Below the pieces are notes generated by a model, which saw only the letters and a list, made by a program, of their open reading frames with translations, was not told the origin of the DNA and searched no databases. From assembly GCF_000971055.1 (NCBI RefSeq), contig NZ_LARW01000040.1:107300-171299 (forward strand): 64,000 bases of DNA, written 5' to 3'. The stretch is from Sphingomonas sp. SRS2. Its GTDB lineage: Bacteria > Pseudomonadota > Alphaproteobacteria > Sphingomonadales > Sphingomonadaceae. Positions within the stretch are counted from its first letter, which is position 1, and every line of letters starts with the position of its first letter. Positions 8,670-17,246 of the stretch are shown here, piece by piece. Both the position numbers and the translations under genes were made by a program.

Positions 8670-8933
8670 TTATCCGCCATAACGAATACCGAGAAGCAGC
8701 AATGCTCCGACCAGCGACAATCCATAAAAACTGATCGCCAACCCTCTTGCCGTGGGGCTCATCCTATAATCCGGTTCTTGCGACGATGTGTAACTGTGAT
8801 GAATCACCCAAACCATGCCTATCGCGGCTCCCACCGCCACATCGCCCCAGGACATTCGCGCAAAAAGGCTGAATACTGAAAGCAAGCAGACAAGACTGAA
8901 CGATACATGATCAAACGCGCGCCACTTTATCAT
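8670..8933 (-). CDS. Unknown small membrane protein of an AT-rich gene pair
   Basis: An 87-residue protein with three likely membrane segments (about 8-26, 31-46 and 64-84), with a charged, polar loop (SSQEPDYRMSPTARG) between the second and third. No family recognised. Its ATG overlaps the stop of the preceding 222-residue gene (ATGA at 8930-8933), so the two are translationally coupled. The DNA is clearly lower in GC than the flanking ggt and symporter genes, pointing to recent acquisition. A small membrane partner made with a larger soluble protein fits several layouts, including toxin-immunity pairs, but nothing in the sequence proves that. Confidence 0.55.
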   Translation of the reverse strand: MIKWRAFDHVSFSLVCLLSVFSLFARMSWGDVAVGAAIGMVWVIHHSYTSSQEPDYRMSPTARGLAISFYGLSLVGALLLLGIRYGG

Positions 8934-9598
8934 TTTGCCCTCTTCTGCGACCGTCGCATCTTTTCTAATTCATACGCCTGCTTTGCCCCGGTTGTGACCG
9001 GCATAAGCTGCGCAGCTCCAAGAGCCATTGCTCCGTTCCGAAGAGCAAAGCCCACACCGCCGCCCGCCAGCGCCAGATCCTTGACAACGCCGACCTTGTT
9101 AATTTTGGTGGCGTCAATAACCTTTTGATAGTTGGGGTTTTTGATAATTTCTCCTTGAGTATTCAAAACAAGCCGCCCGGATTTGTCGCCAGCCCAAACC
9201 TTCACGCCCTCAGGGATTTCATATCGACCGTTTGCAGGAGTCGCTGCATCTGGGTTCGGCACGGTTTTTAACGCCTGCCCATCACGCTGCCCTTGGGACC
9301 GCATTACGTCATAACCATTCCAACTTGAATTGCCGAGTTCGGCCACTTGAATGGGCGCCTCTTGCCCAAGGCGCCCGATGACCTTGAGTTCGTCCGCATG
9401 CGTGCGATCCAGATCATCCCAACTAAGGATCCCTGCCCCCGCGCCCTGGCCGATATTTTTCGGACCTTCGGGTTGAGCCGCATCATTGTCCTCATCCAGA
9501 TAGATAACGTTCCAATCCTCATCGACCCTGAAGGGCCGGCGCGCTTTGCCGTCCGGTCCCGGCAGCGAACGAATATGCGCATATCGATCAAAAGCCAC
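8930..9598 (-). CDS. Unknown 222-residue protein of an AT-rich gene pair
   Basis: A 222-residue protein of unrecognised family. The first half is acidic and hydrophilic (RVDEDWNVIYLDEDND). The middle has a beta-rich segment (YEIPEGVKVWAGDKSGRLVL, NTQGEIIKNPNYQKV), and the C-terminal third has a Gly/Ala-rich hydrophobic stretch (LALAGGGVGFALRNGAMALGAAQLM, about 174-198) followed by a basic tail. It lies in a 1-kb block of visibly reduced GC that fits exactly between two ordinary housekeeping genes. It is coupled to the small membrane protein gene downstream. Candidate roles include effector, phage-derived protein or toxin; I cannot choose between them. Confidence 0.6.
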   Translation of the reverse strand: MAFDRYAHIRSLPGPDGKARRPFRVDEDWNVIYLDEDNDAAQPEGPKNIGQGAGAGILSWDDLDRTHADELKVIGRLGQEAPIQVAELGNSSWNGYDVMRSQGQRDGQALKTVPNPDAATPANGRYEIPEGVKVWAGDKSGRLVLNTQGEIIKNPNYQKVIDATKINKVGVVKDLALAGGGVGFALRNGAMALGAAQLMPVTTGAKQAYELEKMRRSQKRAK

Positions 9599-9645
9599 GT
9601 CACCCTCCCAATCTCAAATAGAACATAGTGTGAACAAATATAATC

Positions 9646-11040
9646 CTACATTGCAAGCGCTTTTTCGGGCCGCCCCCGCCGCCGCCAATAATCCCCCACA
9701 TCCCGCCGCAATTCCCCCGCGCACAGGAACAGCGCGATCACATTGGGGATCGCCATCAGGAAGAAGCTGCTGTCGATGATATCGATCACCCGGCCGAGGT
9801 CGATCACCGCGGCAGGCGGGAGCAACAGGACATAGAGAATCTTGTACGACCATTGCGCCCGGTCGCCATGGCCGAAGAGATAGCCCCAGGCCTGCAATCC
9901 ATAAAAGCCCCACGCGACCAGCGTCGAATAGGCGAACAGGAACACCACCACCGCGAGCAGGTAGGGGAACCAGCTCGATACCTGTCCAAAGGCCGCGCTG
10001 GTAATCTGGATGCCCTTCAGCCCGGCATCGTCCCACGTCCCCGCGACGACCAGCGCTAGCCCGCCGAAGGCGCAGACGATCATCGTGCCGAGTAGCGGCT
10101 CGAGCAGCGCGACCATCCCCTCGGACACTGGCTCGTCGGTTCGCGCAAGGCTGTGCGCCATCACCGCCGATCCGACCCCCGCCTCGCTGGCGAACACCGC
10201 GCGGCGCATCCCCGCGACGAAAGCGCCGACCGCGCCGCCGGTCGCAGCCTCGCCGCTCCACGCGCCCTGCCAGATGCGCACCAGCGCCTCGGGCACCTCG
10301 CCCGCGTTGAGGATCAGGATCGCCGCGACGCCGGCGAGATAGACCGCGACCTTGAGCGGGGTCAGCCGCTTCGAAACCTCACTCAGCCAATGCGCGCCAC
10401 CCAGCGTCACCAGCGCCACGCTGAACGCGAGGAAGATGCCATACGCCCATCCATTGTCGATCCCGGTGACGGTGCTGACCTGCGCGAAGCTCTGGTTGAC
10501 CTGGACCATCGGGATCGCCCCGAACAGCGCGAAGAACGCATAGAAGCCGCCAAGCGCCAGCCCCAGCTTCGGCCATCCCTTGCGGGTCAGCACGGCCTTC
10601 AGCACATACATAGGCCCGCCATGGACATGGCCGCGCTCGTCGGTGACGCGATATTTCAGGCCCAGCGTAACCTCGGCCATCTTCACCGTCATCGCGAACC
10701 AGCCGATGACGAACATCCACAATATCGCACCCGGCCCGCCCATCGTCAGCGCGACCGCGACGCCCGCGATATTGCCGAGACCGATCGTCCCCGCCAGTGC
10801 GGTGGTCAGCGCCGCGAACTGGCTGACGTCGCCCTTCGCCTCGCCCTCGTCCGGCTGGCGCCGCAGCACGGCAAAGGCATGACCAACGCAGCGGATATTG
10901 GGGAAGCCGAGCCACAGCGTGAAGAACAGCATCGGCACCGCGAGATAGAGCACGATGAGCTCGATCTGCACCCCGAACAGCGGCAGTTTGAAGAACACCG
11001 CGCCCGTCAGCGCATCGACGATGCGGTTGAAGCTTTCCAT
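9646..11040 (-). CDS. Alanine/glycine:cation symporter (AGCS family)
   Basis: A 464-residue transporter with about eleven membrane segments. It has the AGCS hallmarks: an N-terminal VPMLFFTLWLGFPNIRCVGHAF, the signature ALAGTIGLGNIAGVAVAL, GGPGAILWMFVIGWF and the segment GMRRAVFASEAGVGSAVMAHS. Members (AlsT, DagA) take up alanine or glycine with sodium or protons. It stands alone on the minus strand, its start facing the ModE-like gene across a 182-base intergenic region that contains an inverted repeat. Confidence 0.92.
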   Translation of the reverse strand: MESFNRIVDALTGAVFFKLPLFGVQIELIVLYLAVPMLFFTLWLGFPNIRCVGHAFAVLRRQPDEGEAKGDVSQFAALTTALAGTIGLGNIAGVAVALTMGGPGAILWMFVIGWFAMTVKMAEVTLGLKYRVTDERGHVHGGPMYVLKAVLTRKGWPKLGLALGGFYAFFALFGAIPMVQVNQSFAQVSTVTGIDNGWAYGIFLAFSVALVTLGGAHWLSEVSKRLTPLKVAVYLAGVAAILILNAGEVPEALVRIWQGAWSGEAATGGAVGAFVAGMRRAVFASEAGVGSAVMAHSLARTDEPVSEGMVALLEPLLGTMIVCAFGGLALVVAGTWDDAGLKGIQITSAAFGQVSSWFPYLLAVVVFLFAYSTLVAWGFYGLQAWGYLFGHGDRAQWSYKILYVLLLPPAAVIDLGRVIDIIDSSFFLMAIPNVIALFLCAGELRRDVGDYWRRRGRPEKALAM

Positions 11041-11123
11041 CAGGTCAGCATGCGGTCTGCTTCCTGCAGAGTCGACAACCTTCGCATAAAGCTAATCTCG
11101 GCGTGCGGTGATATCCGGTTGTT

Positions 11124-11166
11124 TTTACTACCGATAGTAGGGAATACTCTCCCTTTTGGTAGTAAA
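11124..11166. promoter_or_regulatory. Inverted repeat, possible operator, between symporter and molybdate operon
   Basis: TTTACTACC at 11124-11132 and its exact complement GGTAGTAAA at 11158-11166 are separated by 25 bases; the left arm also contains the small palindrome ACTA-CCGA-TAGT. The element lies in the divergent promoter region. It does not match the E. coli ModE site, so its binding protein is unknown. Confidence 0.4.
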
Positions 11167-11222
11167 TATATTGGAACAGCTTTTGGCCGGACAACGGTAC
11201 TTTCCGCTGCTATGCGAACGAC

Positions 11223-11600
11223 ATGGTTCCACGGCTCGGTCCCCTCAAATTGAAGGCGCAGATATTCTGCGGCGATGAACCCGCCATGGGCCCGGGCAAG
11301 GCCGACCTGCTCGAAGCGATCGATCGCGAGGGATCGATCTCAGCGGCGGGACGTGCGCTCGGCATGAGCTATCGACGGACTTGGCTGCTAGTCGACAGCA
11401 TGAACCGCTGCTGGGTCGACAAGCTGGTCGACACGACTCCCGGCGGCGGCCGCGAAAAGGGCGCGCGGATCACAGCGTGCGGCAAGCAGGTCCTCACGGC
11501 TTATCGCGCGCTCGAACAGAGCCTTCTCGACACCGCCGATGCCGGGCAGCTCGACGGGTTCGCCGCATTGTTGCGCAAGGAACCCCTTCCTCCCAGCTAA
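11223..11600 (+). CDS. ModE-like winged-helix regulator without molybdate-binding domain
   Basis: A 125-residue DNA-binding protein matching only the N-terminal half of ModE. It has a LysR-type winged helix with LLEAIDREGSISAAGRALGMSYRRTWLLVD (about 29-58) and the wing GGGREKGARIT. Full ModE proteins carry two C-terminal Mop/TOBE domains that bind molybdate; these are missing here, so molybdate sensing would need another route. Many alphaproteobacteria have this short form beside modABC. The position 67 bases upstream of modA, on the same strand, supports a role in control of molybdate uptake. Confidence 0.8.
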   Translation: MVPRLGPLKLKAQIFCGDEPAMGPGKADLLEAIDREGSISAAGRALGMSYRRTWLLVDSMNRCWVDKLVDTTPGGGREKGARITACGKQVLTAYRALEQSLLDTADAGQLDGFAALLRKEPLPPS

Positions 11601-11666
11601 GCCGCCTTGCCATATACAATGGAATATAGCATTGCCGCGCGGCAGACTGTTGCCGAAGGAAACCCC

Positions 11667-12419
11667 ATGCACATCGCCTCCATTGCCAGCCGCTGCCTGA
11701 CGGTGGTGGCGGCACTGATCGCCCTCCCCACCTTCGCCGCCGAAACTCACGTCGCAGTCGCCGCCAATTTCAGCGAACCGGCCAAACAGATCGCTACGAG
11801 CTTCGAGAGGGCCACGGGCCATAGGGCAGTGCTCGCCTTCGGCGCATCGGGTGCGTTCTATACCCAGATCAGCCACGGCGCGCCGTTCGAGGTCTTTCTG
11901 TCGGCTGATGCCGAGCGCCCGGCCAAGGCGGAGAAGGAAGGCCTCGCCGTCCCGGGCACCCGCTTCACCTATGCCGTCGGCAAGCTCGTCCTCTATTCGG
12001 CGGTCCCCGGCCTCGTTGACAGCAAGGGCGCGATCCTGGCGTCCGGTAGGTTCGACAAGATCGCGATCGCCGATCCCGCCACCGCGCCCTATGGCGTCGC
12101 CGCGATCAAGACGATGCAAAGACTTGGGCTCCATGGCGCGCTCAAGTCGAAGCTCGTCACCGGCAGCTCGATCGCCCAGACCTATCAGTTCACCTCCACC
12201 GGCGCGGCGCAGCTCGGCTTTGTCGCGCTCAGCCAGGTGATCACTGTCTCCGGAGGCTCGCGCTGGATCGTGCCGGCCAGGCTTCACACGCCGATCGATC
12301 AGCAGGCTGTCCTGCTCAAGACCGGTGCGCAGAATCCCGCCGCCACCGCCTTCGTCAAATATCTGAAAAGCCGCGCCGCCCTCGCCATCATCCGGCGCTA
12401 TGGCTACACGATCAGATAG
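11667..12419 (+). CDS. modA: Molybdate ABC transporter, periplasmic binding protein
   Basis: A 250-residue ModA. The signal peptide ends near residue 26 (TFAAETHVAVAANF begins the mature chain). Family segments are VAVAANFSEPAKQIATSFE, the FGASGAFYTQI anion-binding loop, EVFLSADAERP, and IADPATAPYGVAAI. It captures molybdate (or tungstate) and delivers it to ModB. The ATG at 11667 is chosen because GAAGGA lies seven bases upstream and the signal peptide starts there. modB begins three bases after the stop codon. Confidence 0.92.
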   Translation: MHIASIASRCLTVVAALIALPTFAAETHVAVAANFSEPAKQIATSFERATGHRAVLAFGASGAFYTQISHGAPFEVFLSADAERPAKAEKEGLAVPGTRFTYAVGKLVLYSAVPGLVDSKGAILASGRFDKIAIADPATAPYGVAAIKTMQRLGLHGALKSKLVTGSSIAQTYQFTSTGAAQLGFVALSQVITVSGGSRWIVPARLHTPIDQQAVLLKTGAQNPAATAFVKYLKSRAALAIIRRYGYTIR

Positions 12420-12422
12420 CTG

Positions 12423-13088
12423 ATGGGCCTCGTTCTCCTGACGACCGTCGAGCTCGCGCTCGTCACCACTATCCTGCTGCTCCTGCTCGCGACTCCGCTC
12501 GCCTGGTGGCTGGCACGCTCGCGCAGTTGGTGGAAGGAGATCGTCGGCGCGGTGGCGGCGCTGCCGCTTGTCCTGCCGCCCACCGTGATCGGCTTCTACG
12601 TCCTGATCGCGCTCGGGCCCAATAGCCCGTTGATGGTCTTGCTCCAGCCCTTCGGCATCCGGACGCTCGCCTTCACCTTCACTGGGCTGGTGATCGGCTC
12701 GCTCTTCTATTCGCTGCCCTTCGCGGTCCAGCCGCTGCGCACGGCCTTCGAAGCGATCGGCGATCGCCCGCTCGAAATCGCCGCGACGATGGGCGCGAAG
12801 CCGCTCGATCGGTTCCTGACGGTCGCGCTCCCCCTCTCGCGCCGCGGTTTCCTGTCGGCGGCGATCCTCGTCTTCGCACATACCGTCGGCGAGTTCGGCG
12901 TGGTGCTCATGATCGGCGGCAATATCCCCGGCAAGACCGAAGTGCTGTCGACCCGCATTTTCCAACTCGTCGAAAGCCTTCAGTTCGCTGAGGCGCATCG
13001 CATCGCCGCGCTGCTCGTCATCTTCTCCTTCGCCGCGCTGCTCGCCCTGCTGCTCATCGAGCGGCGCATCGGCAATATCCGGCCATGA
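12423..13088 (+). CDS. modB: Molybdate ABC transporter permease
   Basis: A 221-residue permease with about five membrane segments. It has the ModB segments [31 protein letters not shown], the EAA-like loop [25 protein letters not shown] that contacts the ATPase, and [17 protein letters not shown]. It forms the membrane channel for molybdate together with ModC. It is packed between modA (three bases upstream) and modC (ATGA overlap at 13085-13088), so the three are one operon. Confidence 0.93.
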   Translation: MGLVLLTTVELALVTTILLLLLATPLAWWLARSRSWWKEIVGAVAALPLVLPPTVIGFYVLIALGPNSPLMVLLQPFGIRTLAFTFTGLVIGSLFYSLPFAVQPLRTAFEAIGDRPLEIAATMGAKPLDRFLTVALPLSRRGFLSAAILVFAHTVGEFGVVLMIGGNIPGKTEVLSTRIFQLVESLQFAEAHRIAALLVIFSFAALLALLLIERRIGNIRP

Positions 13089-13717
13089 CGATCGCCGTCG
13101 CGCTGGATGGAATGGTCGGCGGCGCATTCGCACTGCGAGCGGCGTTCGAAGCGCCATCGCGTGGCGTCACCGCGATGCTCGGCCCCTCAGGCTCGGGCAA
13201 GACGTCGATCCTGCGTGCGCTCGCGGGGCTGGACCGGATCGCGGGCACGATCGTCGTCGACGGCGAGGTTTGGCAGGACAGCGAGACCTTCCTGGCCCCG
13301 GAGCTGCGCCGCACCGGCTATGTCTTTCAGGGCGCCGGACTACTCCCTCACCGAACCGTGGCCGCCAATCTCGATTATGCCGCCCGCCGGGCCGGGCCCG
13401 GCCCGGCCATGCGCGACGACATCATCGGTCGCGCCGGCATCGCTCATCTGCTCGATCGCATGCCGGCCCGTCTGTCGGGCGGCGAGGCCCAGCGCGCCAG
13501 CATCGCCCGCGCGTTGCTCAGCCAGCCGCGTCTGCTGCTAATGGACGAACCCCTGTCCGCGCTGGACGGCGACGCCCGCGCCGAAATGCTCGGCTGGCTC
13601 GAAACCCTGCTCGCGGATATCGGCATCCCGGTCTTCTACGTGACCCACGATCATGGTGAGGCCAGCCGCCTCACCGCGCGGACGCTTCGGATCAGCGGCG
13701 GCTGTCTCGTCGGTTAA
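13085..13717 (+). CDS. modC: Molybdate ABC transporter ATPase, short form
   Basis: A 210-residue ABC ATPase with Walker [10 protein letters not shown] (about 35-43), Q-loop [10 protein letters not shown], signature [15 protein letters not shown], Walker [13 protein letters not shown] and H-loop VTHDHGEA. Typical ModC proteins are about 350 residues and end with a molybdate-binding TOBE/Mop domain; this one ends right after the ATPase. Together with the short ModE this means no Mop domain is encoded in the cluster. Its 3' end overlaps the remnant of a decayed cytochrome c gene on the other strand, so the truncation may reflect a rearrangement, though short ModC forms also exist. Confidence 0.9.
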   Translation: MTIAVALDGMVGGAFALRAAFEAPSRGVTAMLGPSGSGKTSILRALAGLDRIAGTIVVDGEVWQDSETFLAPELRRTGYVFQGAGLLPHRTVAANLDYAARRAGPGPAMRDDIIGRAGIAHLLDRMPARLSGGEAQRASIARALLSQPRLLLMDEPLSALDGDARAEMLGWLETLLADIGIPVFYVTHDHGEASRLTARTLRISGGCLVG

Positions 13718-13850
13718 TGCACCCCGACCGGTGGCGTCCGGCGAGCTTCGCGACATCCGCCTCGTTGATCGTATCGGCATAATCATTGCCGAAATGGGTC
13801 CGCACATAGCCGACCACCGCCGCGATCTGAGGCGACGCCCTCGACCGATG
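13692..13850 (-). pseudogene. Remnant of a c-type cytochrome gene (C-terminal tail only)
   Basis: Reading the minus strand from 13844 gives about 50 codons: SPQIAAVVGYVRTHFGNDY, then ADTINEADVAKLAGRH. This is the typical C-terminal helix of class I cytochrome c subunits of periplasmic dehydrogenases. No haem site (CxxCH) or start codon is present upstream; the sequence becomes AT-rich and unrelated at about 13850. The fragment therefore looks like the end of a gene whose 5' part was deleted. Confidence 0.6.
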
Positions 13851-13880
13851 AATGATTTTTTCTCACGGGAAAAACATCCG

Positions 13881-14138
13881 CTATAGGCTTGGCGCTCTGT
13901 TCCCTAACAATTGGGAGGATGGCGGCCTCTGCCGGTCCTTCGCGAGCAGCGCCGCTTCCATCACCGCGGCCTCATGGTCGAGCGCCGTGGCGATCTCATG
14001 CAGTTGCCTCCGATCCACTTCGCCGAAGGCAGCATCGCCCAACGCCCGCGCCTTGCCAGCCTCACGCCGCAACTGAGCGACGCTCGCCGGCCCGGATATC
14101 GATGATCTCTTCATTCGATGGTCGTCATCTCCAGACAT
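13881..14138 (-). CDS. Small helical hypothetical protein
   Basis: An 85-residue protein with start chosen at ATG 14138 behind AAGG. The core is one long amphipathic helical region: LRREAGKARALGDAAFGEV then DRRQLHEIATALDHEAAVMEAALLA (about 22-66). This resembles the many short alphaproteobacterial proteins of unknown function with repeated RR-AR-LA and LADE-like helices. The C-terminal 15 residues look unstructured. Opposite-strand frames in this stretch are not more convincing. It is divergent from the 53-residue gene at 14268. Confidence 0.5.
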   Translation of the reverse strand: MSGDDDHRMKRSSISGPASVAQLRREAGKARALGDAAFGEVDRRQLHEIATALDHEAAVMEAALLAKDRQRPPSSQLLGNRAPSL

Positions 14139-14267
14139 AATCGCCTTAGACATGATGTTGCATGAACAGATCATTACGGACTGCGATCTTTACAATTGTT
14201 AACAGCGCCTTGCATCGTGAAGCTGCTAAGCGCTGTATTTGGGGGAGGCGATCTCCGGGGGATTGCC

Positions 14268-14429
14268 ATGATCGAAATCAACGACGCGAAGCTCAGCCAC
14301 TATACCAAGAGGATAAAGCGCGAGCGCGAGGCCGCCGAGGCAGCCAGCACCCAGGCCATACGCGAATTGCATCTCCGCATTGCCGAGATTTACGAGCGCG
14401 AGCTCACCGCCATCCGGTCGCTGTCCTAA
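14268..14429 (+). CDS. Small hypothetical protein (53 residues)
   Basis: A 53-residue basic, coiled-coil-like protein: IEINDAKLSHYTKRIKRERE followed by AAEAASTQAIRELHLRIAEIYERELTAI. A purine-rich ribosome site (GGGGGA) lies upstream of the ATG at 14268. The charged heptad-like pattern suggests a helical oligomer. Similar short proteins are frequent in sphingomonads; function unknown. The intergenic region upstream contains TTACAATTGTTAACA (14190-14204), nearly identical to a sequence at 46334-46348. Confidence 0.6.
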   Translation: MIEINDAKLSHYTKRIKREREAAEAASTQAIRELHLRIAEIYERELTAIRSLS

Positions 14430-14445
14430 GCTCTTCCCACGGGGC

Positions 14446-16122
14446 TTAGGTGGACTGCGCCGGATCCGAAATCAGGCCGCCGGGGGTTATCGGATCGTCA
14501 CGGCGGCTGCTCGGCAGCGAATCGGTCTGGCGCTCGATCATACGATGCACACGCATCGGCTCCCCCGGCTTCTGTAACGCATGTAGCGCAGCGATATTCT
14601 CCGCATCTGCGTGAGTCCGCCGCTGATTGTGGCGCACATAATCGAGCCAAGTCGCGACATGATAGCGCTCGATCCATAGCTCGGGATCGTGCAGATCGCG
14701 CAACAGTGTCCAGCCATGCGCGCCATCGCGCCGCCGTATCCGCCGCCTTTCAGTCATCGCCGCAAGGAACGGGACGATATTGCCTGGCTCGATCCGATAT
14801 TCGAGGGTGATCACCACAGGCCCGCTCCGCGGCTCAAGCGGCACGGCCGTCTCGGGTTCGGTCCACTGACTGATCGGATCCAGATTGAGGTCCTCGGCCT
14901 GGGGCAGCGGCGACAGAAATCCGATCAGCATCACCGCCGCCTGGACGAGCGCGCCTGCAAGCAGGGCGGCCGACACGCCATGATCATCGGCGATAACGCC
15001 AAGCAGCCAGGCCCCAAAGGCCATGCCGCCGAAGGCCGTCATCTGGTATACCGACAGAGCGCGGGCGACGACCCAGCGCGGTGAGGCAAGCTGTATCGTG
15101 ATGTTGAACGTCGACAGCGCCAGCACCCAGCTGGCGCCGGCAATCATCAGCGCACCTGCGGTGACTGCGATATTTGGACTCAACGCCGTAACCGCGGTTC
15201 CGATCGCAAGGCTGAGCGACGCCAGCCGGATGATTCCCTCGGTGGCAAGCCGGTTGCGCAGCCGGCCGCTGCTCAGCCCGCCGATCACCGCGCCGACGCC
15301 GAAGGCGCCGAACAATATGCCGTAGGTTACCGGGCCGCCGCCCACGAGGTCGCGCGCCACCAGCGGCATCAGCGCGGGGGCCGCGTTGGCGGCGAGGCCA
15401 AAGCTCATCGCCCGGCCCATCACCATCCGCAAATGGGGCGACATCGCCACATAGCGCAGGCCCGCCTCGATCGCGACGAGCAGCCCCTCGCGCGGCAGGC
15501 GCTTCTCCGTGGCTGGCGGCTTCCAGCGAAGCAGCACCGTGATCAGCCCGAAATAGGACAGCGTGTTCATCAAAAACGCCGCCGCTGCGCCCGCAGCCGC
15601 CACGATCGCGCCGCCGATCGCGGGACCAAGGCTCCGCGCGATGTTGAAGCCCATCGAATTGAGCGCAACCGCCCTCGCAAGCTGCGCGCGTGGCACTACG
15701 TCGCCCACCGACGCCTGCCAGGCCGGGCCGTTCATCGCCATGCCGCAGCCGATCAGGAAGGTGAAAATCAACAGCAGCCAGGGCGATAGCCAGCCCTGCC
15801 ATGCGAACAGGGTCAGCATCGTCGAAATCGCCAGCATGAAGAATTGCGAGGCCAGCATCACCTTGCGCCGGTCGAGATTGTCGGCGACCGCGCCTGCGAA
15901 CAGTGCCAGCAACATGAACGGCAGCGCCGTCGATGCCTGAACCAGCGCCACCATCTGCGGAGAGGATGCCAGCGACGTCATCATCCAGGATGCGCCGACC
16001 GACTGGATCATCCCGCCGAAGTTGGACAGGATCGACGCCATCCATACCGCCCGAAAGATCGGGATACCGAAAGGCGAACCAGCCTGATCCGGGGGCCGAG
16101 TCTCTTTGGCGTCAGACGTCAT
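14446..16122 (-). CDS. MFS exporter (transmembrane secretion effector/EntS type) with soluble C-terminal domain
   Basis: A 558-residue protein. Residues ~15-410 form a 12-helix MFS domain of the MFS_3/EntS group (SILSNFGGMIQSVGASWMM; LFAGAVADNLDRRKVMLAS; NIARSLGPAIGGAIVAAAG). The C-terminal ~130 residues are soluble and include VVITLEYRIEPGNIVPFLAAM and LLRDLHDPELWIERYHVATW, a pattern like the ABM/dimeric alpha-beta barrel domain seen fused to this transporter type. Members export siderophores or unknown small molecules. The start is uncertain: ATG 16122 is used (GGAGG only two bases away); an ATG at 16158 has no ribosome site. Confidence 0.85.
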   Translation of the reverse strand: MTSDAKETRPPDQAGSPFGIPIFRAVWMASILSNFGGMIQSVGASWMMTSLASSPQMVALVQASTALPFMLLALFAGAVADNLDRRKVMLASQFFMLAISTMLTLFAWQGWLSPWLLLIFTFLIGCGMAMNGPAWQASVGDVVPRAQLARAVALNSMGFNIARSLGPAIGGAIVAAAGAAAAFLMNTLSYFGLITVLLRWKPPATEKRLPREGLLVAIEAGLRYVAMSPHLRMVMGRAMSFGLAANAAPALMPLVARDLVGGGPVTYGILFGAFGVGAVIGGLSSGRLRNRLATEGIIRLASLSLAIGTAVTALSPNIAVTAGALMIAGASWVLALSTFNITIQLASPRWVVARALSVYQMTAFGGMAFGAWLLGVIADDHGVSAALLAGALVQAAVMLIGFLSPLPQAEDLNLDPISQWTEPETAVPLEPRSGPVVITLEYRIEPGNIVPFLAAMTERRRIRRRDGAHGWTLLRDLHDPELWIERYHVATWLDYVRHNQRRTHADAENIAALHALQKPGEPMRVHRMIERQTDSLPSSRRDDPITPGGLISDPAQST

Positions 16123-16579
16123 GTCCTCCGCAATGCAGGAGGGGCGGCTTTGTGCCAATAACTCATTCGCCGCGGGACGGAGAATGCCGCTATTTTGTTT
16201 TCACCGGCTGCAGGCCCAGAAGGTCTCGCACCGCGCCGATCGGAACGAGAAGTTCACCATCTTCGCATCCTGGCGTCCGCTCTGGGTCGTCCCAACGACA
16301 TGCCCTTTCACGTGCCTGAGGATACATATGTCCATATCGATCTTCGCGATCGTTCCGCCGATCAGATATTCGTCGCTGGCATCCGCCGGATCTCGAAGAA
16401 ATTGGATGGATTGCCGGCCAGCGCAAAGCCCTCCATGCGCCGCTCGCACGTCATTGCCGTTACGGGAATGTACCTACCGGGGATAATCGGGCTACCCTTC
16501 GATCATCCGACGCGTATGTTGTGGGAAATCGGCGGATTCTCGGGGGAAAATCAGCCGCCATCATATTGACAGGCCCTTG
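16123..16579. other. 457-base stretch without a supportable gene
   Basis: Several frames are open on both strands (plus 16195-16569; minus 16201-16449 and 16190-16426), but none has a convincing start, ribosome site or recognisable family. The composition is less GC-rich than the neighbours. It must hold the promoters of the MFS gene (minus) and the PilZ gene (plus); I cannot place them. Confidence 0.4.
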
Positions 16580-17089
16580 ATGAACGACGTCTTCCATAAT
16601 TCTTCCGACCGGCGGCAGAACCACCGTCTCGCCATCCATCATCACAGCCGCCTACGTCTCACCCTCGATGGCGCGGAAGCGGACGCTGAAACGATCGGCG
16701 GAGTGACGCTCACCGATATTTCGCATGAAGGGCTGATGGCGGCCGATGCCGGCCAGCTCATCCCCGGCGCGCGGATCATGCTTGAGGTTCCGCTGGTCGG
16801 CTGGCGCGAGACCGAGGTCCTCTGGATCGCCGGCAACCGCGCGGGATGCCGCTTCATGGCCCCTCTCAACATCGAAGAGCTCCGGCTCGCCGCCGCCAGC
16901 AGCGATCGGCTGGCAAAGGAATGCCCCGGCTTCGCGTCACAAATCGCCGAGGTCGCTGGCGCGGAAGCAGCCGATGACGCAGCACCCGCCAAGTCGGCAG
17001 ATTCCCCGCCCGGATGGCAGTGGCCCCTTCTTGTCCTCGCCTCTCTCGGCGTTGCGAGCTTCGTCAGCGCTACCTGGTTCCTCGGCTGA
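16580..17089 (+). CDS. PilZ-domain protein with C-terminal membrane anchor
   Basis: A 169-residue protein. The N-terminal 110 residues form a PilZ-like domain: SSDRRQNHRLAIHHHSRLRL (an RxxxR-type start), then TLTDISHEG (the D/NxSxxG-like strand), and VLWIAGNRAGCRFMAPL. A charged linker follows, and a single membrane segment (WPLLVLASLGVASFVSATWF) closes the protein. PilZ domains bind cyclic di-GMP; the required Arg and D-x-S-x-x-G residues are roughly present, so binding is plausible. An upstream TTG at 16577 is in frame, but the ATG at 16580 is preferred. Confidence 0.7.
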   Translation: MNDVFHNSSDRRQNHRLAIHHHSRLRLTLDGAEADAETIGGVTLTDISHEGLMAADAGQLIPGARIMLEVPLVGWRETEVLWIAGNRAGCRFMAPLNIEELRLAAASSDRLAKECPGFASQIAEVAGAEAADDAAPAKSADSPPGWQWPLLVLASLGVASFVSATWFLG

Positions 17090-17246
17090 TCGCTGGATTT
17101 TGCGGCGTCGGCCGGGGACCCGGTCGATGAATCAAGCTTAGCGCCGCATTCACCACTTCCTATAACCGGATGATATCGGCTCGGCCGTTACCTCAGCATC
17201 ATCTGCCACCGGACCGTACCGGCGGCGGTTGTAAAGGTAGCGTACC

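Noticed and set aside
11388..13157. 589-residue open frame on the minus strand
   Set aside because: Antisense to modA, modB and part of ModE; composition (runs of Asp, Glu, Arg) is typical of reverse reading of GC-rich coding DNA.
16195..16569. 124-residue plus-strand frame and opposing minus frames
   Set aside because: None has a start with ribosome site or family similarity; competing frames on both strands cannot be separated by eye.
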